Of a stretch of DNA of 45,857 bases, positions 9,517-17,526 are shown in pieces; the first letter of the stretch is position 1, and each line of letters begins with the position of its first letter. A program made the translations under genes and the position numbers. The stretch is from NCBI GenBank assembly GCA_051875715.1, contig JBJEHD010000063.1, positions 1-45,857 of the forward strand, given 5' to 3'. Below the pieces are notes generated by a model that was not told the origin of the DNA, did not search any database, and saw only the letters and a program-made list of their open reading frames with translations. The DNA is from DYCT01 sp051875715 (GTDB lineage: Bacteria > Bacteroidota > Bacteroidia > Bacteroidales > Bacteroidaceae).

Positions 9517-10398
9517 TTAGGCGTAGATGGCTTTCTTGCCTGCCAGCAAGGTGTTCTTCATCAGCGACACGATGGTCATGGGACCTACGCCGCCCGGCAC
9601 GGGTGTAATGAACGAGCAGCGCGGGGCCACCTCGTCGAACTTCACGTCACCACACAGGCGGAATCCCGACTTGCGGGTGGCATCGGGCACACGCGTCGTA
9701 CCCACGTCGATGACGACGGCACCTTCCTTCACCATCTCGGCTTTGACGAAGTTCGGTTGTCCCAGGGCGGCGATGAGGATGTCCGCCTCCTGGCATTCCT
9801 TCGCCAGGTTCTGGCTGCGACTGTGGCACACGGTCACCGTGGCATCGCCCGGGTAGGCCTTCTGCATCATCAGCGCGGCCATGGGTTTCCCCACGATGTT
9901 GCTGCGCCCCAGCACCACGCACTTTTTGCCTCGTGTCTCAATCTGATAGCGTTTCAGGAGTTCGAGGATACCGTTGGGCGTGGCCGACACATAACACGGA
10001 AGTCCGATGGACATGCGGCCTACGTTGATGGGGTGAAACCCGTCCACGTCCTTGCGGTAGTCGATGGTTTCGATGACTTTCTGCTCGGAAATGTGTCGGG
10101 GCAAGGGCAACTGCACGATGAACCCGTCTACATCGGGGTCTTCGTTGAGCCGGCGCACCTGGGCCAGCAGTTCGTCTTCAGTCACATCGGCCTCGAAACG
10201 GATCAAGGACGACTTGAATCCACACACTTCGCACGCCTTCACTTTGGCTGCCACGTAGGTTTCGCTGCCACCGTCGTGGCCCACCAGAATCGCAGCCAGA
10301 TGCGGGCGCTTCTCTCCTCGTGCCACCATCTCGGCCACCTCGGCCGCAATCTCTTGCTTCACCTGTTCGGCAATTGCTTTTCCGTCAATCAATGTCAT
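9517..10398 (-). CDS. folD: Methylene-THF dehydrogenase / methenyl-THF cyclohydrolase
   Basis: FolD oxidises 5,10-methylene-THF to methenyl-THF and hydrolyses it to 10-formyl-THF, supplying purine synthesis. At 293 residues it is full length. The catalytic pair Y48/K52 is in SETYVAAKVKAC; QLPLP (96-100), KDVDGFHPIN and GRSNIVGKP (164-172) form the active site and NADP loop; TPVPGGVGPMT closes the C-terminus. The start at 10398 (MTLIDGKAIAEQ) is the family start; the longer frame to 10440 runs into the promoter region. The CapA-like gene follows after 19 nt. Functionally it links to glyA and gcvP, which feed methylene-THF. Confidence 0.97.
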   Translation of the reverse strand: MTLIDGKAIAEQVKQEIAAEVAEMVARGEKRPHLAAILVGHDGGSETYVAAKVKACEVCGFKSSLIRFEADVTEDELLAQVRRLNEDPDVDGFIVQLPLPRHISEQKVIETIDYRKDVDGFHPINVGRMSIGLPCYVSATPNGILELLKRYQIETRGKKCVVLGRSNIVGKPMAALMMQKAYPGDATVTVCHSRSQNLAKECQEADILIAALGQPNFVKAEMVKEGAVVIDVGTTRVPDATRKSGFRLCGDVKFDEVAPRCSFITPVPGGVGPMTIVSLMKNTLLAGKKAIYA

Positions 10399-10429
10399 AG
10401 TCTGTATTCTCTTTATTGGGTTTATGGCG

Positions 10430-10437
10430 CGAAGATA
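10430..10437 (-). promoter_or_regulatory. -7-like box for folD
   Basis: TATCTTCG on the minus strand, one base off TAnnTTTG, 32 nt before the folD ATG. The same TATCTTCG form occurs before three other genes in this window. Confidence 0.45.
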
Positions 10438-10540
10438 CAATAAAGAATTGAGTTTCCGGCGCTATCCGATTTCCGTTCTGCTCAGAAAAAACGGACGGAC
10501 AAGCTACGCCTCGGAAAAACAATTTCAAGCCAAGGTTTGA

Positions 10541-10570
10541 TTGCTTTTCGCCCGGCTTGCACTATCTTTG
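10541..10570 (+). promoter_or_regulatory. Promoter (-33/-7) for the PH-SHOCT gene
   Basis: TATCTTTG at 10563-10570 is an exact TAnnTTTG; TTG at 10541-10543 lies 19 nt upstream, the expected Bacteroidetes spacing. The ATG at 10677 leaves a leader of about 100 nt. Confidence 0.65.
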
Positions 10571-10676
10571 TCCCTCCGAGATGGAGAAGCCACACGGGGG
10601 CTCCACGCTTCTCCGATACCGACACGTAAAACGGCCGTGGGAGTGGAGCCAGCGGCCACACTTATTGTTTTTTGCC

Positions 10677-11318
10677 ATGGGAAAATATGTACAATCTCAC
10701 CTCATCGCTGACGAACACGTGGTATACGAAACGAGATACCATTGGATGATTTGGATACGCCCTGTCCTACTGTTTCTGGTCCTCTCCTCCCCTATGATTG
10801 GCAACTTGATTTTCGCGAGCAGACTCGACGAGCCGGACTCGGCGTTTCCCCTGATAGGTTGGACACTCTGCTCAGTGGGAGCCGGCGGCCTGCTGTACAC
10901 CTACCTCAAGAGTTGGACGGCGGAGTTCGCCATCACGAACAAGCGGGTCATCATCCGTGTCGGGGTGTTGTTCAGGAAAACCCACGAGTTGAACCTGTCG
11001 AAAGTGGAATCCATCGAGGTAAAGCAAGGCCCTCTGGAGCGCCTAATGAACGGCGGAAACGTGTGCGTTTCAGGCACCGGTACGACCGAGTACTGCCTCT
11101 GGAGCCTCAACGCGCCCTACCGGTTCCGTCAGGCTCTCATGGACGCAATGAACGCGTACCTCGCCGTTCCAAAAAGGGAGGCTGACACCGGCCACGGAGT
11201 GGATGCAGCCTTCGAGCGGAAGCGCGAAAACCTGCTCAAACTGAAAGAATTGCTCGACTCCGGCATCTTGACGCAAGAGGAGTTCGACACCGAGAAGAAG
11301 AAAATCCTGAACGGATGA
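10677..11318 (+). CDS. Membrane protein with PH-like (bPH/YdbT) and SHOCT domains
   Basis: A 213-residue protein. Two hydrophobic helices (roughly residues 23-42 and 55-77) anchor it in the membrane. They are followed by a bacterial PH-like domain of the YdbS/YdbT type: AEFAITNKRVIIRVGVLFRKTHELNLSKVESIEVKQG is the conserved beta core. The last 35 residues, LLKLKELLDSGILTQEEFDTEKKKIL, form a classical SHOCT (short C-terminal) helix pair. Start set at 10677 (MGKYVQSHLIADEHV), where the domain begins; codons before it are in the leader. It stands alone, convergent with the POT transporter. The function is unknown; SHOCT is usually an oligomerisation or regulatory module. Confidence 0.8.
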   Translation: MGKYVQSHLIADEHVVYETRYHWMIWIRPVLLFLVLSSPMIGNLIFASRLDEPDSAFPLIGWTLCSVGAGGLLYTYLKSWTAEFAITNKRVIIRVGVLFRKTHELNLSKVESIEVKQGPLERLMNGGNVCVSGTGTTEYCLWSLNAPYRFRQALMDAMNAYLAVPKREADTGHGVDAAFERKRENLLKLKELLDSGILTQEEFDTEKKKILNG

Positions 11319-11351
11319 AGAGCGGAGAAAAAAAACGAAGCATACATTGAA

Positions 11352-11390
11352 AAAGGCGGCCGGGACACAAAGATGATCCCGACCGCCTTT
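11352..11390. terminator. Bidirectional terminator, PH-SHOCT / POT
   Basis: A 14-bp stem with one mismatch (11352-11365 with 11377-11390), loop of 11 nt, with A-rich and T-rich flanks. It lies midway between two convergent gene ends. Confidence 0.75.
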
Positions 11391-11421
11391 CTTCGTTGTT
11401 ATCGTTCGCTCAAGCCTGACA

Positions 11422-13104
11422 TCAGCGGGTGGCGCTCTCCAGGCGTTTCATCAGTGAGAAGATGAAGACGGCCGATACGAGGCAGAGCGCGATGAGGATG
11501 GACCACAACGCCCACAGTTCCATGTGTCCCCACAACAAACCAATGATGGACACCAGGTAGTTGCCGATGGCCGTCGCTCCGAACCACAGGCCCATCATCA
11601 GGCCTTTGTACTTGGGAGGAGCCACCTTGGACACGAACGAGATGCCCATCGGCGAGAGGAACAGTTCGGCGAAGGTGAGCACCAGATAAGTGTTGATGAG
11701 CACCCACGGCGAAACGAGCAGGCCTTCGCTAACCGTCGTGGCCCCTTCGGCATTCGGCACAGGCAGGCCGAACGAGCAGAGAGCCATCAGGCTGAATCCT
11801 ACGGCGGCAATCAGCATACCGATACCGATTTTGCGGGGAGCGGAGGGTTCTTTGCCCCGCTTGGCCAATGCACCGAACACGGCCAGCGAGACGGGTGTCA
11901 GCGCCACTACGAAGAAGGGGTTGAACTGCTGGAACATCTGGGGCAACACGTCGACCGTTTCTTCACCACCCGAGAGGTAGCCGTAACCCAGGAAGGCGGC
12001 GGCAAGCAGGCACACGACACCGGCGATGGCCTTCGACTTCGCCTCACGCGACTGGAAGAGCGAGAAGAGTCCGTACACCATCACGATGATGGCCACCAGG
12101 TTGATGACGTTGAAACTCATACCCAGCACGCCCGTGGCCGTACGGGCCGTATAGTCGCGTGCAAAGAAGGTCAGCGTCAAACCGTTCTGGTGGAAAGCCA
12201 TCCAGAAGAAGATGACCACGGCGAACACCAGCACAAGGGCAGTGATGCGTTGGCGCGTTTGTTCGGGCGTGAGTTCCTCGGCCGGTTTCTCGGCGCTTTT
12301 CGAGGCGGCCTGTTTGGTGTTGACATCGGCATGGCGGAAGGTACCCCGGAAGCCCCAGTAGATGAGCATGGAAACGACGAGCGACACGCAAGCCACGGCG
12401 AAGCCCCAGTGGTAGGAACCAGAGAGTTCGCCGATGTAGCGCTGGGCGAAAGCGGCCAGGTCGCCATCGAAAGCCTGTTGGGCCTGTGCGAACTCCGTGA
12501 GCCGGCCGAGCGAGTCGGCAGCCATTTCGCTACCCTTGCTCAGATATTCGTGGCACAAGGCGGGGATGTCACCCTGGTACTTCAATCCGGCCTTACCCAT
12601 GAAATACTCCGTAATCTTCGAGGCGGCCGTCGGGGCGAAGAGCGCACCGATGTTGATGGCCATGTAGAAGAGGCTGAACGCCGTGTCGCGCTTGTCGGCA
12701 TAGCGAGGATCGTCGTAGAGGTTGCCGACCAGCACCTGCAGATTCCCTTTGAAGAGGCCCGTACCCAGTGCGATGAGGAAGAGCGCGCCGAACATGGCGA
12801 CCACGCCCAGCGTGCCTGCGGGCGTCGGGATGGCCAGGCAGGTGTAGCCTGCGAACATGACGATGATGCCGGCCACGACCATCTTGCCGAATCCGAACTT
12901 GTCGGCCAGCAGGCCGCCCAGGATGGGGAGGAAATACACAAACGCCAGGAAGCCGGCGAAGATGTTGGACGTCACAGCCGAACTGAAGCCGAACTTTGCC
13001 TGCAAGAACAGGGTGAAGATGGCCAGCATGGTGTAGTAGCCGAACCGTTCGCCCGTGTTGGCCAGCGCCAACGCGTAGAGGCCTTTAGGTTGATTTTCGA
13101 ACAT
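11422..13104 (-). CDS. POT/PTR2-family proton-dependent oligopeptide transporter
   Basis: A 560-residue inner-membrane transporter with the many hydrophobic helices of the major facilitator superfamily. PTR2 signatures are GERFGYYTM near the start, GGLLADKFGFGK and FSLFYMAINIGALFAP. The first Glu of the usual ExxERFxYY proton-coupling motif is Asn here (NTGERFGYY), a change I associate with a Bacteroidetes subgroup. A long hydrophilic loop lies around residues 180-215, and a charged loop (NTKQAASKSAEKP) around residue 260-275. It probably takes up di- and tripeptides with protons. Monocistronic: its own promoter at 13149 and the terminator at 11352. Confidence 0.93.
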   Translation of the reverse strand: MFENQPKGLYALALANTGERFGYYTMLAIFTLFLQAKFGFSSAVTSNIFAGFLAFVYFLPILGGLLADKFGFGKMVVAGIIVMFAGYTCLAIPTPAGTLGVVAMFGALFLIALGTGLFKGNLQVLVGNLYDDPRYADKRDTAFSLFYMAINIGALFAPTAASKITEYFMGKAGLKYQGDIPALCHEYLSKGSEMAADSLGRLTEFAQAQQAFDGDLAAFAQRYIGELSGSYHWGFAVACVSLVVSMLIYWGFRGTFRHADVNTKQAASKSAEKPAEELTPEQTRQRITALVLVFAVVIFFWMAFHQNGLTLTFFARDYTARTATGVLGMSFNVINLVAIIVMVYGLFSLFQSREAKSKAIAGVVCLLAAAFLGYGYLSGGEETVDVLPQMFQQFNPFFVVALTPVSLAVFGALAKRGKEPSAPRKIGIGMLIAAVGFSLMALCSFGLPVPNAEGATTVSEGLLVSPWVLINTYLVLTFAELFLSPMGISFVSKVAPPKYKGLMMGLWFGATAIGNYLVSIIGLLWGHMELWALWSILIALCLVSAVFIFSLMKRLESATR

Positions 13105-13148
13105 AAGGTTTAAGATTTAGTGAATGAATAAAAAAAATTCTGTTTCTG

Positions 13149-13156
13149 CAAATATA
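13149..13156 (-). promoter_or_regulatory. -7 box for the POT transporter
   Basis: TATATTTG on the minus strand, an exact TAnnTTTG, 45 nt upstream of the ATG. Confidence 0.6.
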
Positions 13157-13208
13157 GGCAAATTCCTTTATCCACCGCATGTTTGGCCGGTATTATCCCC
13201 CGAAAACG

Positions 13209-13222
13209 CCGGGTCCGCCCGG
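13209..13222 (-). terminator. Possible terminator after the ybaK-type gene
   Basis: Read on the minus strand, CCGGG and CCCGG pair around a 4-nt loop and are followed by CGTTTTCG. The stem is short (5 bp) and the T-run has only four T, so this is weak. Confidence 0.35.
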
Positions 13223-13223
13223 T

Positions 13224-13697
13224 TCAGAACAGCAGACAGGTCTGTGCCCGACTTTCGCGGATGAGGTCGTTCGGATCCAGTTTGAGTTGGAGTCCCCTCA
13301 CGCCTGCGCTGACGAAGATGTGGGAGAAGTCGAGGCAGGTCTGGTGGATGAACGTGGGGAAGTGTTTCTTCATGCCCAGGGGCGAGCAGCCTCCTCGGAT
13401 GTAACCCGTCAGAGGCAGGAGGTCCCGCATAGGGATGAGGTCGCACTTCTTGTTGCCCGACACCTTGGCGGCCGCCTTGAGGTCCACCTCGTGTTCGCCG
13501 GGCAGCACACACACGAAGTATCCGGTCTTGTCGCCGTGCAGCACGAGGGTCTTGAACACCTGTTCGATGTTCTCGCCCAGGCTGGCGGCCACGTGTATGG
13601 CGCTCAGATCGTTTTCGTCCACCTCGTAGGGAATCAGTTCGTAGGGCACTTTGGCCTTGTCGAGCAGGCGTGCCACGTTGGTCTTGGCTATTTTCAT
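13224..13697 (-). CDS. ybaK: YbaK/EbsC-type Cys-tRNA(Pro) deacylase
   Basis: A 157-residue trans-editing protein of the YbaK family, which hydrolyses Cys mischarged onto tRNA-Pro. Conserved features are AIHVAASLG, VFKTLVLHG with the invariant Lys (K49), and GYIRGGCSPLGMKK, the substrate-gating loop. The start at 13697 (MKIAKTNVARLLDKA) matches family N-termini. An ATG six codons upstream at 13715 overlaps the uvrA stop as ATGA and would give translational coupling, so either may be used. It directly follows uvrA and is likely in its transcript. EbsC-like aminoacyl-tRNA deacylases with other specificity cannot be told apart by sequence alone. Confidence 0.88.
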   Translation of the reverse strand: MKIAKTNVARLLDKAKVPYELIPYEVDENDLSAIHVAASLGENIEQVFKTLVLHGDKTGYFVCVLPGEHEVDLKAAAKVSGNKKCDLIPMRDLLPLTGYIRGGCSPLGMKKHFPTFIHQTCLDFSHIFVSAGVRGLQLKLDPNDLIRESRAQTCLLF

Positions 13698-13711
13698 GTC
13701 TTTTTCTGTTT

Positions 13712-16594
13712 TCATTCGTTCGTGATAGGTCGGCCTTCCAGTTCGGCTTTCAGGTAGCGGGCGGTGTGGCTTTGCGGGCAGGCGGCCACCTGTTCGGGTG
13801 TGCCGACGGCCACTACGCATCCTCCTCCCCTTCCGCCTTCAGGTCCCATGTCGACGAGGTAGTCGGCCATCCGGATCACGTCGAGGTTGTGTTCGATGAC
13901 GATGACCGTGTTTCCCTTGTCCACCAATCGGTTCAACACCTTGAGCAGCACGCGTATGTCTTCGAAGTGGAGTCCGGTGGTAGGTTCGTCGAGGATGTAG
14001 AGCGTCTTGCCCGTATCGCGTTTGGCCAGTTCGGTGGCCAGTTTGACACGCTGGCTTTCGCCACCCGAGAGCGTAGTGGACGATTGTCCCAGTTTGATGT
14101 ATCCCAGCCCGACGTCCTGCAGCGTGCGCAGTTTGTGTCCCAGTTGGGGTACGTTCTCAAAGAACTCCACGGCCTGATTGATGGTCATGTCGAGCACGTC
14201 GGCGATGGACTTTCCTTTGTATTTCACCTCCAGTGTCTCGCGGTTGTATCGTTTGCCCTGGCATACCTCGCAGGGGACGTACACGTCGGGCAGGAAGTTC
14301 ATTTCGATGGTCTTGTAGCCGTTTCCTCCGCAGGCTTCGCATCGTCCGCCTGCCACGTTGAACGAGAACCGTCCGGGTTTGTATCCCCGGATTTTTGCTT
14401 CCGGCAGACCGACGAAGAGGCTTCGGATGTCGGCGAAAAGTCCGGTGTAGGTGGCGGGGTTGGAGCGGGGCGTCCGTCCGAGGGGCGACTGATCCACACT
14501 GACCACCTTGTCGACGTATTCCAGTCCTTCGATGCGGTCGTAAGGCAGCGGGTCGGCCAGCGAGCGGTAGAAGTGTTGCGACAGGATGGGTTGCAGCGTG
14601 TCGTTGATGAGGGTGGACTTGCCGCTGCCCGACACACCCGTCACGCCGATGAGGCATCCGAGGGGGAAGTCCACGTCGACGTTCTTTAGGTTGTTTCCTC
14701 TTGCCCCACGCAGACCGAGCACGTGTCCGTTTCCCGTGCGCCGGTGCTCGGGCAGGCTGATGGCGCGCACGCCGTTCAGGTAGTCGGCCGTCAGGGTGGA
14801 GGCCTTCAACATTTCGGCAGGCGTTCCGGCAAAAACCACCTCACCTCCCAGCCTTCCGGCCTTCGGTCCCATGTCGACCACGTAGTCGGCGGCCAGCATC
14901 ATGTCCTTGTCGTGCTCGACCACCACCACCGTGTTTCCGTTGTCGCGCAACTGCTGAAGCGAGCGGATGAGACGTTGGTTGTCGCGCTGATGGAGGCCGA
15001 TGCTGGGTTCGTCGAGGATGTAGAGCACATTGACCAGTTGCGAGCCTATCTGGGTAGCCAGCCGGATGCGCTGACTTTCACCGCCCGAGAGCGACATGGA
15101 GGTGCGGTCCAGCGAGAGGTAGTCCAGTCCGACGTCGAGCAAGAAGCGCAGGCGTGCCTTGATTTCTTTCAGGATTTCAGCCGCTATCTGCCGTTGCTTG
15201 TCTGTCAGGTATTGGTCCACGTGCGCCATCCAGTCGTAAAGTTCAGCAATGTCCATCGTGGAGAGTTCGTAGATGTTTCGGTCGTGCAGGCGGTAGTGGA
15301 GAGCCTCCTTCCCGAGGCGCGCGCCTCCACATTCGGGACATACGGCGGTCCGGGCAAACTGGTCGGCCCATTTCTGCGCCGTGGCCGACGCGTCTTTTTC
15401 CTGCATCATCTGGATGTATTTCACCAGTCCTTCATACGTAGTGAAGTAGTCGGAATTGGTGTGCAACACGGAAGCCTTCAGCCGGATGCGTTCGTCCGAT
15501 CCGTGCAGGATTTCGTCGACGAGTTCGTCGGGCAATTGGTCCACAGGTGTCTTCAAGTCGGCCCCGTAGCGTTCCATCAGGGCTTCTATCTGCCAAAATA
15601 TCAACTGGTTCTTGTATTTTCCAAGCGGGGCGATGGCGCCCTCATAGACCGAGAGCGAGCGGTCAGGGATGACCTTGTCGATGTCGATTTGGTTGATGTA
15701 TCCCAGCCCTTTGCACCGAGGGCAGGCGCCCTGGGGCGAGTTGAACGAGAAGTTGTGCGGAGCAGGTTCGCGGTAAGCCAGTCCGCTGACGGGGCACATG
15801 AGGCGCCGGCTGTAATACCGCACCTGCTGTGTGTCGGTGTCGCACACCAGCATGAGGCCGTCGCCCTGCGCCATGGCCGTCTCCACGCTCTGCCTCATCC
15901 GTTTCACCTCTTTGTCGGGCTCGACCCTGAGTTTGTCCACCACCACCTCCACGTCGTGGTTGCGGTATCGGTCGAGACGCATGCCGGGTGTCACTTCGCG
16001 CACCTCACCGTCCACCCTCACGTAGAGGTATCCCTTCTTGCGCACCTGTTCGAAAAGCTCCTTGTAGTGTCCTTTGCGTCCTCGTACGAGGGGGGCGAGC
16101 AGCATCACCTTCCGTCCGGCATATTGTCGGCACACGAGGTCGATGATTTGCTCGTCGGTGTAGCGCACCATCTTTTCGCCGGAGATATAGGAATAGGCAT
16201 CGGCAGCCCGTGCGAAAAGGAGGCGCAGGTAGTCGTAGATTTCGGTGGTGGTGCCTACGGTGGAGCGCGGATTCTTGTTGGTGGTTTTCTGTTCGATGGC
16301 GATGACGGGGCTCAGCCCGCTGATTTCGTCCACGTCGGGACGCTCCATGTTTCCGAGGAAGTTTCGGGCGTAAGCCGAAAAAGTTTCGATGTAGCGCCGC
16401 TGTCCTTCGGCGAAGAGCGTGTCGAAGGCGAGCGACGATTTTCCGCTGCCGCTCAGCCCGGTGACGACGGTCAGCGCATGGCGCGGGATGCTGACGTCGA
16501 TGTTTTTCAGGTTGTGTACGCGCGCGCCGTACACCTCTATGTATTCTCTGTCTTCCTTCATGCGAAAAAGTTCCGTTTCGTTGTTCGGGGCCAT
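13712..16594 (-). CDS. uvrA: Excinuclease ABC subunit A
   Basis: UvrA finds bulky DNA lesions and loads UvrB in nucleotide excision repair. 960 residues. Both ABC modules are intact: Walker A TGLSGSGKSS (45-54) and a second TGVSGSGKST, with signatures LSGGESQRIRLATQIG and LSGGESQRVKLATELA. The C-terminal zinc finger has two CxxC pairs (CEAC and CEVC). The first zinc module is incomplete: the usual CPxCG reads CPVSG, while the second pair (CPRC) remains. Start at 16594 because a strong AGGAGG lies just upstream; ATG 16561 is an alternative. The gene follows a T9SS-sorted protein by 16 nt and precedes the ybaK-type gene, overlapping or nearly so. Confidence 0.97.
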   Translation of the reverse strand: MAPNNETELFRMKEDREYIEVYGARVHNLKNIDVSIPRHALTVVTGLSGSGKSSLAFDTLFAEGQRRYIETFSAYARNFLGNMERPDVDEISGLSPVIAIEQKTTNKNPRSTVGTTTEIYDYLRLLFARAADAYSYISGEKMVRYTDEQIIDLVCRQYAGRKVMLLAPLVRGRKGHYKELFEQVRKKGYLYVRVDGEVREVTPGMRLDRYRNHDVEVVVDKLRVEPDKEVKRMRQSVETAMAQGDGLMLVCDTDTQQVRYYSRRLMCPVSGLAYREPAPHNFSFNSPQGACPRCKGLGYINQIDIDKVIPDRSLSVYEGAIAPLGKYKNQLIFWQIEALMERYGADLKTPVDQLPDELVDEILHGSDERIRLKASVLHTNSDYFTTYEGLVKYIQMMQEKDASATAQKWADQFARTAVCPECGGARLGKEALHYRLHDRNIYELSTMDIAELYDWMAHVDQYLTDKQRQIAAEILKEIKARLRFLLDVGLDYLSLDRTSMSLSGGESQRIRLATQIGSQLVNVLYILDEPSIGLHQRDNQRLIRSLQQLRDNGNTVVVVEHDKDMMLAADYVVDMGPKAGRLGGEVVFAGTPAEMLKASTLTADYLNGVRAISLPEHRRTGNGHVLGLRGARGNNLKNVDVDFPLGCLIGVTGVSGSGKSTLINDTLQPILSQHFYRSLADPLPYDRIEGLEYVDKVVSVDQSPLGRTPRSNPATYTGLFADIRSLFVGLPEAKIRGYKPGRFSFNVAGGRCEACGGNGYKTIEMNFLPDVYVPCEVCQGKRYNRETLEVKYKGKSIADVLDMTINQAVEFFENVPQLGHKLRTLQDVGLGYIKLGQSSTTLSGGESQRVKLATELAKRDTGKTLYILDEPTTGLHFEDIRVLLKVLNRLVDKGNTVIVIEHNLDVIRMADYLVDMGPEGGRGGGCVVAVGTPEQVAACPQSHTARYLKAELEGRPITNE

Positions 16595-16611
16595 TCCCTC
16601 CCCTCCTTTTT
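16595..16611 (-). promoter_or_regulatory. Strong ribosome binding site of uvrA
   Basis: On the minus strand AAGGAGGGGAGGGA stands directly before ATG 16594. Such a full Shine-Dalgarno is rare in this window and fixes the start. Confidence 0.7.
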
Positions 16612-17360
16612 TATTCGTCTGTGCCTCCGGTGGAGGTCCCGGCGGTGTATCCGCGCAGCAGGGTGATGTCGCCCTTGTGCTTGTACTTGATGCCGTCCGA
16701 GCCTTCCGCCTCCACCACGATGAAGTAGACACCGTCCTTCACGGGCTTTCCGTGATAGGTTCCGTCCCACCCCTCGTCGATGCGGTCCAGCCCCCAGCGG
16801 TGCAGTTGTTGCCCCCAGCGGTTGTAAATGTGTGCCTCGAAGCGTACCAGCGAACGGTAACTGACGCGAAACACGTCGTTGATGCCGTCGTCGTTGGGCG
16901 AAAAGGCGTTGGGCACCTTCAGCATCGACTCGCTCACCTGGATGGTGTAGGCCTCTGTTTCGTCGGGTACCTCGCGCCCGTCGGCATAAACGTAGGTGGC
17001 CTGCAGACGGATGTAGTAGGTGCCCGATTCGTTCAGGTCGAACGCAGTGTCGTCGTCGAAGCGGGTCAGTTCGTACGAGTCAAACGTGGCCGAGCGCGAC
17101 ACGTTCCATTCGCTGCGCCAGGTCATGCCCTCGGGCCCCTCCACATGGGCTTCGCAGACGATGCGCATCGGTGCAGCCCCCACGAAGGGTACGCCTGCCT
17201 CCAGCGTGTCGGCCGGTTCGGGTCTCTGTCCGTTTTCCTCCACGCAGTACACCTTGGGGCGAAGTCGTCCGTACGCCTCCTCTTGCGTCTGTGCAGCACC
17301 GGCAGCCCCAAGCAGAAGGCCCAGCGCCACCCCCATCCATCCGTGCAACTTTGTATTCAT
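16611..17360 (-). CDS. Secreted protein with C-terminal CHU_C / T9SS type B sorting domain
   Basis: A 249-residue exported protein. A signal peptide covers residues 1-23 (cleavage near GAAQTQ). Residues 30-145 look like beta-sandwich repeats (PKD/Ig-like flavour, ending ESGTYYIRLQATYVYADG). Residues 148-238 are a gliding-motility-associated CHU_C domain: VPNAFSPNDDGINDVF, YNRWGQQLHRW and GWDGTYHGKPVKDGVYF. CHU_C is the type B signal for secretion by the type IX system. A 12-residue Ser/Thr/Gly tail follows, longer than usual. First gene of the transcript that continues into uvrA 16 nt later. The cargo function is unknown, and no T9SS machinery is in the window. Confidence 0.85.
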   Translation of the reverse strand: MNTKLHGWMGVALGLLLGAAGAAQTQEEAYGRLRPKVYCVEENGQRPEPADTLEAGVPFVGAAPMRIVCEAHVEGPEGMTWRSEWNVSRSATFDSYELTRFDDDTAFDLNESGTYYIRLQATYVYADGREVPDETEAYTIQVSESMLKVPNAFSPNDDGINDVFRVSYRSLVRFEAHIYNRWGQQLHRWGLDRIDEGWDGTYHGKPVKDGVYFIVVEAEGSDGIKYKHKGDITLLRGYTAGTSTGGTDE

Positions 17361-17386
17361 CTGTTCTCTCTCCTGATTTTTGCGTG

Positions 17387-17394
17387 CGAAGATA
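17387..17394 (-). promoter_or_regulatory. -7-like box for the T9SS protein-uvrA-ybaK transcript
   Basis: TATCTTCG on the minus strand, 27 nt before ATG 17360. A mirror copy of the same octamer serves the divergent MscS gene at 17470. Confidence 0.5.
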
Positions 17395-17469
17395 GTAAAA
17401 ATGATGAAGAAACACGAAGTGGCAAAGAAGATAGGGTAGGAAAATCCGCCGATTGTCGAGACGAATGAC

Positions 17470-17477
17470 TATCTTCG
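17470..17477 (+). promoter_or_regulatory. -7-like box for the MscS gene
   Basis: TATCTTCG on the plus strand, 49 nt before ATG 17527. Confidence 0.5.
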
Positions 17478-17526
17478 CGCCGTTTTTTTCAATTTTATTC
17501 ATTTTATCAACCAAACAAAGAGAAGT

